This document shows, one piece after another, positions 1 through 12,014 of a DNA stretch of 64,000 nt. Location: NCBI GenBank assembly GCA_905250115.1, contig CAJNOI010000010.1, positions 209,847-273,846 on the forward strand, given 5' to 3'. Numbering within the stretch: position 1 is the stretch's first letter; each line of letters begins with the position of its first letter. The position numbers and the translations under genes were made by a program. The notes below the pieces were generated by a model. That model was not told the DNA's origin, ran no database searches, and saw nothing but the letters and a program-made list of their open reading frames with translations. The stretch comes from Adineta steineri. Lineage: Eukaryota > Rotifera > Eurotatoria > Adinetida > Adinetidae.

Positions 1-1597
1 TATAGGGACCTCATGGTCAGAAGCAAAGTAGAAATCAGAAGTTTACTTTTTGAATTTTAAAATTCTAGTGTAATATTGAGATGTTTGTATTATCTACATA
101 AGGACCTCATGGTCAGAAGCAAAGAAGAAATCAGAAGTTTACTTTTTGAATTTTAAAATTTTAAAATACAAAAAGTAAACTTCTGATTTCTGCTTTTCTC
201 CTGACCCTGGGGTCTTCATAAAGATGATACAAAAATGTCAATATTATAGAAGAATTTTAAAATTTTAAAATTCAAAAAGTAAACTTCTGATTTCTGCTTC
301 TCTCCTAATCAATGCGATCACCATATAAAAGAATTTTAAAATTTTCAAAATTTTCAAAAACTGAAATTTTCAAAAATTAACATTTTTAAAATTTTGACTT
401 GTGGAATTCAAAATTTGTATCAGTTTGATATTTGCCACTCCATGATTCAAATCGAATATAATAATATGCATTGCATCAAATTGTATACGTTTTTATATTT
501 GTCTCGTTGACAATTTAATTTTAATAAAATAAAATAAATTTTTGAAATAATATAGTTAAATTGTTAAAGTATTTTAAATTATCATATGAGAAATAATTCT
601 AATTGATATCTACTTTTTCTTTCTGGTATATATCATGTTAATAGTTTTGTCGAGTAAAATTTTATACAAAAATATGATAGTGAATTCTGTGATTATCTGA
701 CATAATTTTTAAAAGAATTCTTTACAATCAATCAAGCACGAGAATAATAAAAAACTGTTTATTAGAATGAACATTTAATTCTTATTTTCACGACAAACTG
801 TTTCTGCCTTTCTAATACAAATCTTTCGAAGAGTACTTGATTGTCACGCAAAGATTACTGATATATAAAAGTTAATATACCATATCGATTAATTGATATC
901 GTCATTTTCATTTCCGTTATTGAGCATTGATATTTTTGAATTTCACTAGAGTAATTATAAACAATAGAACTAGTACAGAAATATATATTACAACAATTTT
1001 ACTATGCATTCCTTTTATCCTTTAACATTTGTTATATAGAAAAATGTGTTTTTTTTATCGTTAACCATTTTGTCACATAGTTATTAACATATTAAAGTTA
1101 TACATGAGTTGCTAACAGCATTTTAAGATCAAATTTTATTTCTTTGGCAGAATATGAAATAAGTTACAAAATTCTGAATTCTTCTGAGTAAGAATTTTGC
1201 ATCTACTGTCAAACGATAGTCGTCTTCCTCTCAGTAATTTCACAGAGGATCCATAGAAATCAAAGATTTTCTCGAACGTCATTGACGTAGACAGGTATAT
1301 TCTGCACTTCTGTGTTTATGGTTATTGAAAGAAAAGATTTCTCTGGAAAATCAAGAAAATGTATTATAGTATCCAATTAATATTTGTGGAAATACACAAT
1401 CAAGTTTAATTTTATAATAATAAATCTCTGTTATTAACGTATGAATGCATAGTATTGCCCTCTTTTTATATTTCTTCAAAAATGTAATTTCATCACTATG
1501 ATAAAACTTATGCAAGTTTTATTTCGCAGGATAAAAATTTTTATAGTCCAATAATAGATTAGTAAATATTCACTTTTTTCATATTTATAAATTCATA
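1..1597. other. AT-rich upstream region with an inverted-repeat cluster
   Basis: No gene is visible. The first 310 bases hold the repeat cluster listed separately. The remainder is very AT-rich with no convincing open frame and leads into the RPL10A start. Confidence 0.6.
6..306. repeat. Direct and inverted repeat cluster forming a long hairpin
   Basis: A unit of about 58 bp beginning GGACCTCATGGTCAGAAG occurs twice in direct orientation (about 6-64 and 102-160). Its reverse complement follows at about 157-215 and again, shortened, at about 253-306. The second direct copy and the first inverted copy are adjacent and would pair almost perfectly through the shared core AAATCAGAAGTTTACTTTTT, with an AATTTTAAAATT centre. 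It looks like a fold-back or MITE-type element, or the end of a larger one running off the window edge. The family was not recognised. Confidence 0.7.
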
Positions 1598-2309
1598 ATG
1601 AGTTCGACATCTAAAATATCTCGTGTAAGCATTTTATTTCAAATTTATTCATTTAAAAATATTTATACATTAGGAAGCATTACACAAATCTGTTGACGAA
1701 CTATTATCCTATTCTCATAATAAACGTAAACGCAATTTTATTGAAACAATTGAATTACAAATAATTTTAAAAAACTATAACACTTTACGTGAAAAACGTT
1801 TTTGCGGTTCAATTCGACTTCCATATACAATTCGTCCTCGTCATAAAATTTGTCTCTATGGTGATGAAGAACATTGTAATGAAGCACGTACTAATAATAT
1901 ACCCTGTATGACTACGGAAGATTTAAAACGTTTAAATAAAGATAAAAAAAAGAAACGTAACCTTGAGCATCGTTATCATACATTTTTAGCATCCGAAACA
2001 ATAATTCGTTTAATACCACGTTTACTTGGACCAGGACTTGGTAAAGCAGGAAAATTTCCAACTTTAATTACACATAATGAAACATTAGCTGGTAAAGTTC
2101 AACAAATTAAATCAACATTACGTGTACAATTAAAAAAACATGCAAATATTAATGTTGCTATTGGACATGTCAATATGACTATTGAACAAGTAATGATTAA
2201 TACTAATATGTCAATTAATTTTATTATTCAATTATTACGAAAAAAATGGGCAAATATTGAAAAAATTTTTATTAAAAGTACAATGGGAAAATGTCATCGT
2301 CTTTATTAA
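1598..2309 (+). CDS. RPL10A: 60S ribosomal protein L10a (uL1 family)
   Basis: Two exons, 1598-1624 and 1674-2309, with a 49-bp GT..AG intron. The product is 220 aa, against about 217 aa in other animals. The start ATG at 1598 gives MSSTSKISR, and the frame continues in phase into EALHKSVDELL. Typical L10a features are visible: KRNFIETIELQI near the start, the FLASE motif, LGPGLGKAGKFP in the centre, an IGHVNMT stretch, and the C-terminal IKSTMGKCHRLY that closes nearly all eukaryotic L10a proteins. As family knowledge, uL1 forms part of the mobile L1 stalk of the large ribosomal subunit and binds 28S rRNA near the exit site for tRNA. The coding part looks intact. The next gene runs convergently, with its stop only 187 bp downstream. 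Confidence 0.96.
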
Positions 2310-2495
2310 AAGATTTTGTTGATTCATTTCGTTACATGAAAGAAAAAAAAATCAAAATTAACGCTTGAATATTATCTACAAGAAATGAACATCTGACATA
2401 TATATATGTTATAGTTTATTTCTCTTATTTAATTTTTTTTTTCTTTTTCCTATTTATTATCACAGTCTTGAAATAAGTTATTCACTGTATATATT

Positions 2496-5400
2496 TTACA
2501 ATCGACCAGATAAAGAAAATAATATATCGATTATCGATGGGGATATTTGAGCTTTTTTTGCCAAACTTAATGGTCTATAAAAATAATAATAATAAAATAG
2601 AATATAAAACAAACAAAAAATATAATTACGTACGTTTGATTTTCATTATTAACTGCTTCAACAAATGCTGAAGATGAATTTCGTCTTAAAAGACTTTCAA
2701 TAACTGGTTCATTATTCTAAAAGAAAAATAATATTAAACAAATAAAAAATCTTAGTTTTCAACATACGAATATACAAGCATAATGAAGAATATTATTTTT
2801 TAAATGATCAACTGCATCAAAATGTTTACATTTAGCAAGTAACATATCTAAATAAATAATTACAAGTTAAATATTAGTAAAGAATAAAATTAAAAAATTA
2901 AGTAGAAAACTGAATTCTAGTCTAGGGTTTTACCTCCGAGGGATCAAAAACGAGCCCGGAGGAGAGAGACAAACACATATATTCAAAATTTATACCTATT
3001 ATATTAGAATCGATACCATTGATAATCGCATACATAATTGGTGTTCGTTGTAAATGATCTTTTGCATCAACATTTGCATGATCATAGCGAAGTAATATTT
3101 GTATACATTCAGAACCATTTTTTGTCATCGATGCTAAATGTAACGGTGTAAATCTATGAATTAAAAATATACTCAATATTTATTTTAGTTTTTCGGAAAT
3201 ATTCTTACTGATCGACTTTTGTTGGTAAATTAATTATAGTTGAAATACTATCCGTTCGTAAAACATTTAGAATTGCTCGAAGACAAGTTGCATCCGCACG
3301 AATGCAAGCAAGATGAACAGGTGTTATACGACTTGTTTTTAAACATCGAAGACTAACATCAGATGCAAGAAGAATACGAACTGCTGTTTCATGTCCTAAA
3401 ATTTTTTTGTTGAAAAAAAAAGTATTAAATATATATTTATATTGTTTTGCTAACCTCTCAAAACGGCATAATGTAATGGACTAAATCCATCAATATCAGC
3501 AATTTGTTCGTAATCATACTAAATATAAATGAATGTAAATAATTTAAAAATAGAATTACGTAGATTACTTACATCAGCTAAAGTTGATAATATTGTAACA
3601 TTTCCACTTGCAGCAGCATAATGTAATGGTAAACGTTTATTTTTATCAACAACGTTAACTTTTAAATCATGTGCATCTAATAATTCTTGTAGACTTTCTT
3701 CACAATTATACATCGCACAGTAATGTAACGGTGTAAGTAAAGATAAATCAGTAACATTTGGATTTCCACCACCAAAATTTACTAATAAACGTATACAATT
3801 AGGAGAAGAATGTTCAACACAATAATGAAGTGCAGTTCTTAAAATAAACAATATATACAATTAAATCATTATTTAATGAAATACAAAAACTAGTTTATTC
3901 TCAATTTGATATCGTAGAATGATCACTCTTTTGATTGTTATCGTGATATACTTACTTTCCTTTCTTATCTCTAAGATCAATAATTGTTTTTAGATCATCT
4001 TGATTTGCTTGTAATTCTTGTAATAAAGCAAGTATACATTCTGTTTGTCCATTTAATGCTGCATAATGTAAACTAGTTTTTCCATCGATATCATTGACTT
4101 TTTTAATATTTACTTTCCGATGTAAAAGTAAATGAACACATGAACAATGTCCATAATAACAAGCTAACATAAGTGCAGTCATTCCATCATTCATTGTTTC
4201 ATCTAAATTAATATTTTTATCATTTTCAATAAGATATTCTAATGAATTATCTTTTCCATGTAAACAAGATAAAAATATTAATTTTGATTTATCATAGATT
4301 TTATCATTTATTGAATCAAAAAGTATTTTAAGTAAATAAGTATCATTCTGCATAATACCATAAGATAAACATGTTTCACCATGTGATGTACTTATTAATA
4401 CATCACTACCGGCTTGAATTAATTGTTCAATTGTATCCGATGAATAACAATAAACAAGAATATAATGTAATGGTATTGCTCCATAGGTTTTACATTTTAT
4501 ATTAACATCAGCGCCAAATCTTAATAAAACATCAATTGCATCAAGTCCATGCCATTTAATACTAAATAAATTTTATTTGTTAAATCAATCATCTAGATAA
4601 GTAGGTAAGAATCTTATTGAATTTGTTAAAAGTCATTATGAAATAAAGGATGAATATATTCGTAAAGGATATCTCATCGTTTAAAATAAAATCAACAACG
4701 CTAATTAAGAGTAAAAATAGAGTGTTATTATTTCGTTTAAAAGGCTCTGTCTATTTGTGTCAAATTGGTATAAATAATTAGCAGTAGAAGTACTTTTTAC
4801 TTGTAATCGTCTTTCCTCTTCAAAAGTGATCTCTTTTGTATGAAAAAAAAAGATATTTACCATGCATAATGTAATGGTGTAAGACCAAATGAATCTTGTA
4901 GATTAATAATATCTTTATTCATTTGTTTAAAGTATCGTTCAATAAAAGTTGTCATACCGGAATTAGCTGCATAATGAAGGGAATGACGTCCAAATGAATC
5001 AAGTAATAATAATGAATTATGAGCTTGTTCAATTAATTTTCCTTCTTTATCAGGCATTAAATAACCAATAGTTTGATAATCAAAATTTTTTAATGCTATA
5101 TGAAGTGGAATTAAATTATTTTTATTTTTTAAACATAATATATCAGGTTGATGTGAAACTAAATCTAAAAGAATACGTGATTGATTACATTTATTCATTA
5201 ATATTGTTGATAAATGTAATGGTGTATTATCTTCATTATCAACTAAACTTGGATCAGCACCTGAAATACAACAACAAGAATCAATAAAAAAACCTAAAAA
5301 TTTATTTATCTTACCAGCAGCAAGTAATTGATGAACGGCTTTTTCATTATTACATAAGACGGCTGTATGTAATGGAGTTTGTTTTTTAGTATTTTGTATA

Positions 5401-6806
5401 TTAATCAATGATGTTTTTAATTTAGATAAAACAAGTTGAATAATATTTGATTCTGTAGATTTTGTTGCAGCAGCAAAATGAAGAATAGTCTTTAAAAATA
5501 AAGTCAAATTAAATTTTCTTTTTATTTAAAAATAGAATACATACATTTCCATGTTGATCTGTTTCTGTTAATTCAGGTGCTTTCGGTTGATTATTAAGTA
5601 AATCAAAAATATCTGTATCACCAAGATAAACAACAAAATGAATCGGTAAACTACCATTATGTGTTCTTGCATTGATATTAGCATTTGCATCAAGTAATTT
5701 TCGAATACAATCCATATGATTATTAATAATACAAAGATGTAAAGGTGTTAAACCCTTGAAAAAAAATAAAAATGTAAAGATTTAATCAAGCAGAAAACTA
5801 ATTGAATTTACTTGATCATTGACACAATTAACATTAACATGAGCATCAAGTAAAATTTTAAATATTTCAATTGATCCTTTATATGATGCCCAATGAAGTG
5901 GATAATTTTGTTTCCGATCACTTAAATTGACGTTTGCTCCAGAATCAATTAATAATTTAACCATCTAAAAAATATGAGAATTCAAATGAAATTTATGTTT
6001 TAAAAATATTTCTTACTTCAATATTTCCACTCATACACTAAATTTATAAAGAAAAAATATAATTTTTATCAAATAATAGAAAAACAAAAAGAACTTACTG
6101 CATAATGAAGAGCAGTTAATCCATGTTCATCTGTAGCATCAACATTTATAACATGACTTATAAAAAAAGCTGCAGATGAAGCATCCGATGATAATGCACA
6201 TATATGTAATGGTGTTTGCCAATGTTTATTTTGTGTATCACAGTCAGCACCATGATCAACAAGTGTCCGTACAATAATCTAAAATAAATTAGTATAGAAA
6301 ATAAAAATCATCTTTAATATGTATATGTATTTCTTTACCGGACAATTAGCTTTACATGCATAAAATAATGGCGTTAATAATTGATTATCTTTCGCATTAA
6401 CAAATGCTTGACGTGCACATAATGTATCACATGTTGCTACACAATTGAAAAAAGCACATAAATGTAATGCAGTTATTCCGTCAATATCCTTGAAAAAAAA
6501 ATATTACAAAATTAATTTTCTAACCGTTTTTATTATTATTGCATTTACCTTTGCATTAACGTCATAATTTTTACTTATCAATGATTGAACAGCTAGATAG
6601 TCATCATCAACAGTAGCATCAAAAAGAGGTGAAAGAGGTAATAATGTTGTTGTTTGATTTAGATCGTTATCATTTTTATCTACCTCAGTAGTTTCAAACT
6701 AAAGAATTTTAATTACTACAAACATTTATGAACAATGGAAAATTAATCTTACTTTATTTAATAAAGGTGAAAGAAATGATAAAGATGTTTCAAATGAATG
6801 AGACAT
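2496..6806 (-). CDS. Large ankyrin-repeat protein (PP6 regulatory ANKRD28/44-like)
   Basis: Seventeen exons on the minus strand: 6753-6806, 6549-6698, 6339-6488, 6099-6278, 6017-6037, 5812-5964, 5545-5754, 5315-5489, 4861-5260, 3956-4561, 3573-3837, 3455-3518, 3209-3395, 2996-3153, 2768-2847, 2634-2716, 2496-2574. All joins keep frame, giving 1004 aa. The start ATG at 6806 (MSHSFETSLSF) is preceded in frame by a stop. Almost the whole chain is ankyrin repeats, with TPLHL, ALHYA and PLHYC motifs recurring about every 33 residues, from near residue 65 to about 950. Length and repeat coverage match the ANKRD28/44/52 scaffolds of protein phosphatase 6 (about 990-1080 aa); that family assignment is an inference. 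One microexon is only 21 bp. Introns are about 45-60 bp except the one at 4562-4860 (299 bp). There is no transmembrane segment or enzyme domain. Confidence 0.8.
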
Positions 6807-7273
6807 TGAATTTACATACTAAAATAATAATTAATAATTGTAAAATAAAAATTAAATCAATAAATAAATAAAAAAAACAAATTCCGTAAAATATCAAATG
6901 AAATAAAACTAATTCAAATATTACAAATAGTCTGCTAGTAAAACTCAAATAAGAAATGGAAGGATGTTAACTGGGGACATCTAACGAGAATCAAGTATAT
7001 ATATAAAGAAGAAAAAAAAATTCATTGAAATACGTATATATATATCTCCATTTAAGTACACTTTATTCATCAATAGGTATTACCTTAAGATACAAAACAA
7101 AAAAGACAATGCAAGATATTATTTTAAAAAAATAAGTTCACTATTGAGTATCATACTTGAATTTATAATGTCTGACTTCATAATCACACATTATAATAAA
7201 CTTATTTCATAATATTATATCATACTAGATTTTATGTCGATACATAATAATAAATATACAATAAACAAAAACA
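6807..7273. other. Intergenic, AT-rich
   Basis: Upstream region of the ankyrin gene. It has short AT microsatellite-like stretches near 7030-7050 and nothing else recognisable. Confidence 0.5.
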
Positions 7274-7531
7274 ATGGGTGGTGTTCAAGCAGGTTTAGCA
7301 AATGGTAAAATATCCATACCAATCATGGATTGTATCGTACGTGGGATTGAACTAATTGGAAGTACTGTGGGCACACGACAAGATATGCAAGAAGCTTTAC
7401 AGTTTGTAAAAGTTCATAATATAACATGTAAAATATAAAAACAAAAATTAGGAGATATTAATGAAATTTTCGATGATATGATTAAATACAAAATTACTGG
7501 AAGAATCGCCTTGGACTTTACATCGAAATAA
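7274..7531 (+). pseudogene. C-terminal fragment of a zinc-type alcohol dehydrogenase
   Basis: The forward frame reads MGGVQAGLANGKISIPIMD, then IELIGSTVGTRQDMQEALQF, then after an in-frame TAA (7436-7438) the frame continues LGDINEIFDDMIKYKITGR..ALDF and stops. This is the end of a medium-chain alcohol dehydrogenase: the GS.VGTR.D..EAL segment and the closing IYE/NEI.DDM..G.I.GR..LD tail are family hallmarks. The catalytic zinc ligands and Rossmann fold are absent, and the internal stop marks it as dead. The matching N-terminal piece lies about 4.5 kb away on the opposite strand. Its composition is as AT-rich as the host. Confidence 0.82.
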
Positions 7532-9284
7532 AATTTCGAAAAAATCCTACAAAAAAAAATGACATTTTATTTATTTTAAATAAAAAAAAAGCGAGCGAGA
7601 GCGTGCAAATCCTTTTGATTTATTATGTAGAATTTCACTTACACATACATCCATTCTCAAGATGATTACTCACAATATATTTCTTTTATCTTATTAAATA
7701 ACATTGATTTATAAATCATAATACAAAAAATAAACGAATTTGATTCTGTTCAGAAAGGATATAATAAAAAGCTTTTGACACAGATATACTGGAGTTCATA
7801 TTTCTATACTTTCAGTTTTCTATTGTAATAAGCTTTTCATGTATTATGGAAGAAAGAAGCAAGAGTAGCATACATAGAAATAGTCGTTATGAATCTCCTT
7901 GATGTTGTCCATTCAATATAGTTATGTATACTTAACTAAACTGGATTAAATTGTTGATGAAAAATGATCAATACGAAAACAAAACGATAAAAATAAAATA
8001 TAATTAGGATAAAAAGTATATACTCATAAACTTTGTTGAAAAGGATTAATTATGTCGAGTTACGTTTTTTCGAGATGTTTTTTCACAAGCTATATCTCAG
8101 TAATATTAGACTTGTGAGAAATCTTTTTTTTTCAGTTAAAAAATTCAAACTACTTTTAAGAACAACACAAAAATACCATGGTTCTTTTTATTAAAACAGA
8201 AACATCTTATTGACTCTTTTTTCTGAAAGTAATACTTGTGTAAAGTAAAAAAAATATTCGACTTGATACAACAAAAAAATATAAATTCTCTTTCTTTTGG
8301 TCAAAATAATATATGAAGTCTTTCATATATTAAAAAGTACAAATTATGACTCTTTTCTTTATAATTGTATAAGATCTATCATTATGATGCACATCATAAC
8401 TTACCAAAGGATGATCAGATCAAGCTAATATATTGAATTTAGTAATAAATAAAATATAAGCTTTATTTTAAGTTTGTTAAATCTAAAAAGAATTTTCTCT
8501 AGTCATGTTATCTGGTATTCTATCATTTAATCTTTAATTATTTTTCTCATGGGAATAATCATTTATCAACACTATTCTCTTTGCCATTTAAATTATTCGC
8601 CAATAAAAAATGCAAACTTCCAAGATCATTTCTTTGTCTTATCCATAGATCAATAATGAATCAATCACAAATTATAACCTCTAATTATATAAATATAAAT
8701 GTTTTTCAAAAGTTTCTTTTATTAAAAAAATGTTTTTCTTAAATACTAATGACCGTTATCAAATCGAAGTGTCAAAAAAAGAAACTTTCTTTTCGTTGAA
8801 TTATTCATTTAATTATCAATGCATTTAAAACTAATTGATTCCGTAAAGAAATTCCAAAGCAGTCTATTTAAATATCGATTCTTTCTTTTTGTTTAAATTA
8901 GTGAACATGTACACATAGATCGCAACGTAAGCAATTCGACATTTACTTTGTCTATGTAGAAAATAGAATAAGAGAAAAAGAATGAAATAATCATATTTTA
9001 TGTTACCCATTGTTTTTAATGATAAATACATTATTCGAGGGTCACTCTTTACAATATGATTGATACTGACAATTTTTCTTTTTTCTTTTATGCAAATGTA
9101 TTTCTGTTTATTCGCTCGTCTGAGTTCGATATTCTTGTAGACTACAAGTACATTCTGGTCATTTCAGTCGATACACGATATATTTATTAAATAATTTTAT
9201 CCTTTTCATTTATTAGAGAGACGAATATATACTTTTGACTAAACCCGTATAGTTTACTTTTCCGCTTTTAAATTACTCGAATTA
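7532..9284. other. Intergenic, AT-rich
   Basis: I see no gene, RNA or clear repeat. There are only A/T tracts and short accidental open frames. Confidence 0.5.
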
Positions 9285-9465
9285 GCTTTCTATTTTTTTT
9301 ACTTTTTCAATTAAAATTTTATCTATTTTTTTCAGATATATATTACAATGTATCGTGTATTTGTTTTCATAATAAGAATCTTATTAATTATTCTATTAGA
9401 GTAAGTTTTTTAAATATAATTATAAAAAATAATGTTTTTTTGTTTTAGTTGTAGTAATACAATTA

Positions 9466-9742
9466 CCCAGGACGATGGTTCCTGAAGCAGGATTTCATGA
9501 ATTTCCGACGAAATCCCTGAGGAAAATCGCCATTTTGAGCGAAACCCGCTCGGAAAATGTCAGGAATTCGATGGAGAAGTAAGGTAACCGTATCCGGCTG
9601 CCGGCTCTGACATGTTCCTGTAGGTTCCAGCCTGAACCAGATAAATCCGGTCACCGAATCCGTTCAGCGGGAATACTGCTTCCATGAAATCTCCGGAATA
9701 CCACGGAACCGGCCGTTTCCGTGCCGGATTATTCGACCTGGG
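9466..9742. mobile_element. GC-rich TA-flanked module, copy 1
   Basis: About 277 bp of clearly higher GC than its AT-rich surroundings, running from CCCAGGACGATGGTTCC to ATTATTCGACCTGGG. The ends are short inverted repeats (CCCAGG/CCTGGG) and are flanked by TA on both sides, as expected for a TA-targeting non-autonomous element. A 63-codon open frame on the minus strand is not preserved in the other copies, so it is probably not coding. Confidence 0.6.
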
Positions 9743-9926
9743 TAGCTTTCTATTTTTTTTTACTTTTTCAATTAAAATTTTATCTATTTTTTTCAGATAT
9801 ATAATAAAATGTATCGCATATTAGTTTGCATTATAAGAATCCTCATAATTATAGTATTACAGTAAGTTTTTTAAATATAATTATAAAAAATAATGTTTTT
9901 TTCTTTTAGTTGTAGTAATACAATTA

Positions 9927-10204
9927 CCCATGACGATGGTTCCTGAAGCAGGATTCCATAAATTTCCGGCAAAATCTCTGAGGAAACTCGCCATTTTCGG
10001 GCGGGTTCCGTCCGAAAAATGTCAGGAATTCGATGGAGAATTAAGGTAACCGTATCCAGCTGCCGGCTTTGACATGTTCCTGTAGGTTCCAGCCTGAACC
10101 AGATAAATCCGGTCACCGGATCCGTTCAACGGGAATACCGCTTCCATGAAATCTCCAGAATATCACGGAACCGGCCGTTTCCGTGCCGGATTATTCGACC
10201 TGGG
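9927..10204. mobile_element. GC-rich TA-flanked module, copy 2
   Basis: Nearly identical to the copy at 9466-9742 and at the same position in the neighbouring 460-bp unit. It therefore most likely arose with the tandem duplication rather than by a second insertion. Substitutions and small indels separate the two. Confidence 0.6.
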
Positions 10205-10430
10205 TAGCTTTCTATTTTTTTTTACTTTTTCAATTATAATTTTTTCTATTTTCATTTCAGATTTGTTACGCTATGGATAATTTTCAAAATACTACAATGT
10301 TTTTGTTCATTGTATTGCTAATAAAAACCGCAAATGTATACAAATCAATATGTTGTTTATTAGTATTTCGAATAGCAACATTGTAAGTTTTTTAAATATA
10401 ATTATAAAAAATAATGTTTTTTTCTTTTAG

Positions 10431-11250
10431 ATATAGTAGTATAATTATAAATAAAATAATCGAAAAAATAAAAAGATGGATAAACAATCATACAACCCCA
10501 CTAAATATTATACATAACGGGGATTTTGATAATAGTAAGATATATATAAATTAAATAAATATATTAGTAGGAGCACCCCAAGGTTCAGTTCTTGCTGTGA
10601 CGCTATTTAGATTACATATTCATTTTTTACCTAAACACTTCTTTTGTTTTTGCTCTCATTTATTTGCTGATGATTTAGCTTTTCTTATCAAAGGATCATT
10701 GGAAAATAAATTATCTCAAAATATAATAGAACTTGAGAAACAAGCAGAAATAGCGATGCAACTGCTTTCATCATTTTCTAAAAACTATATTCTACCTGTT
10801 AATGTTAAAAAGACGAAAGCTATGCTAATACATAGTGCAGTAGCTCCTAGAGAACCAAAAGTAGTCTTTCAAGATGAAAAAATAGAATTTGTGTCATGTT
10901 TTAAATATTTAGGTATAGAAATTCGAACTAAATTAGGCTGGGGAGACTATATAAAATCTCGCATGATAAAAATTAGAAACATATAGAATGTTTGAAAACT
11001 AATTTATAAGCAAATTCCAATGAGTATGACTGATGTACATAAAAAATATTTTTACGCTTTTGCACTTCCTCACTTTTTATGGTTGTTTGTAACTTGGTTT
11101 TATTATACTGATAATCAACAAAAAGAAATTGAACATCTATATGCATCCGGTCTTTGTATTGTATATAATCTTTGGGGTTGGGACGACTACAGTATATGTG
11201 TAATGTCGAGAGAAAAAAGTATTTTAGATTATCTCTACAAATACTGGTTA
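10431..11250 (+). pseudogene. Broken non-LTR reverse transcriptase with an intron-like gap
   Basis: Segment 10431-10534 encodes NKIIEKIKRWINNHTTP..HNGDFDN. A 33-bp GTAAGA..TTAG gap (10535-10567) then joins in phase to 10568 onward, which gives IGAPQGSVL, the conserved motif preceding the active site of LINE-type reverse transcriptases. The catalytic motif FADDLAFL and the downstream FKYLGIEI follow. In-frame stops lie at 10984 (TAG) and 10993 (TGA); the same frame then continues through a WFYYTDNQQKEIEHLY region until a third GC-rich module interrupts it at 11251. The N-terminal palm and fingers and any endonuclease are missing. It is dead as an element. Whether the gap is a real spliced intron is uncertain. 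Confidence 0.8.
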
Positions 11251-11524
11251 AGGACGATGGTTCCTGAAACAGGGTTCCATGAATTTCGGGCAAAATCGCT
11301 GAGGAAACTCGCCATTTTCAAGCGGAACCCGTCGCGAAAATACCAGGAATCCGATGAAGAAGTGAGGTAACCGTATCCGGCTGTCGATTTCGAGATGTTC
11401 CTGGAGGTTCCGGCCCAAACCGGATAAATCCAGTCACCGGATCCGTTCAACGGGAATACTGCTTCCATGAAATCTTCGGAATACCACGGACCCGACCGTT
11501 TCCGTGCCGAATTGGTGGACCTGG
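11251..11524. mobile_element. GC-rich TA-flanked module, copy 3
   Basis: A diverged copy of the module at 9466-9742, running from AGGACGATGGTTCCTGAA to GGACCTGGA and preceded and followed by TA. It interrupts the reverse transcriptase frame after ILDYLYKYW. Independent position and divergence suggest a separate insertion event. Confidence 0.6.
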
Positions 11525-11680
11525 ATAGTAATACAATTATTAATAAAATTGTTGGAAAAGTTAGACGATGGCACATGAATTATACGACGCCAATCAACGC
11601 AATCCATAACGGCGATTTTGACAATAGTAAGTTATATATAAATTAAATAAGTATGTTTTCAATATTTATTTTTAGACGAA
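11525..11680 (+). pseudogene. Second copy of the reverse transcriptase segment before the PQGS motif
   Basis: The sequence after the third module encodes SNTIINKIVGKVRRW..MNYTTPINAIHNGDFDN. It aligns with the segment at 10431-10534 and ends at the same GTAAG donor-like position, followed by a similar ATATATAAATTAAATAA stretch up to a TTTTTAG. No PQGS motif follows. It is a duplicated remnant of the same element. Confidence 0.65.
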
Positions 11681-12014
11681 TTTGTACCTCACGATGATAT
11701 GGGCCGCTGATTGTTTGTCCTCGTCCTGTCTTTGTTCGTGTCGTTGTTTGTATTCGTCCTGTCATCCTTGTGTTCTTATTATTATTTTCTTCTTTAAAAT
11801 CTCCAATTTGTTTTTTGTATCATCTTCTAATTGAATAAATATTGAATTATATTTTGATGAACTTAATTGATGAATTCCTTTTGTTGATTTTACTATTTGT
11901 GTTGAAGGGTATTTTGAATGAATTTTATTTAATGAATTATAGTCATATAGATAATGATAATTCATGAGCAGTTGTTTTTAATATTTCTTGAATATTTTGA
12001 CTTGATTCAACCAA
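11681..12014. other. Low-complexity stretch and unassigned sequence
   Basis: Positions 11720-11790 are rich in degenerate TTCGTCCTGTC-type repeats. The rest is AT-rich. The minus-strand frame downstream of the ADH fragment shows no recognisable domain. Confidence 0.4.

Larger units (their letters stand above)
9285..10432 (+). repeat. Two and a half tandem units of about 460 bp with an intron-flanked small exon
   Basis: Units begin with GCTTTCTATTTTTTTT at 9285, 9745 and 10207, a period of 460 and then 462 bp. Each has a pyrimidine tract ending in CAG, a short exon-like stretch, a GTAAGTTTTTTAAATATAAT..TTTTAG intron, and then TTGTAGTAATACAATTA or its diverged form. In the first two units the small exon encodes a hydrophobic start (MYRVFVFIIRILLIILL and MYRILVCIIRILIIIVL). 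Both are then interrupted by the GC-rich module listed separately. In the third unit the module is absent and the frame continues into a reverse transcriptase. The third unit's exon is diverged and does not read cleanly. The structure suggests tandem duplication of the 5' end of a retroelement-derived gene. Confidence 0.7.

Noticed and set aside
9463-10116. Minus-strand frames shared by the first two GC-rich modules
   Set aside because: The frame shifts between copies 1 and 2 and is lost in copy 3, so it is not under coding constraint.
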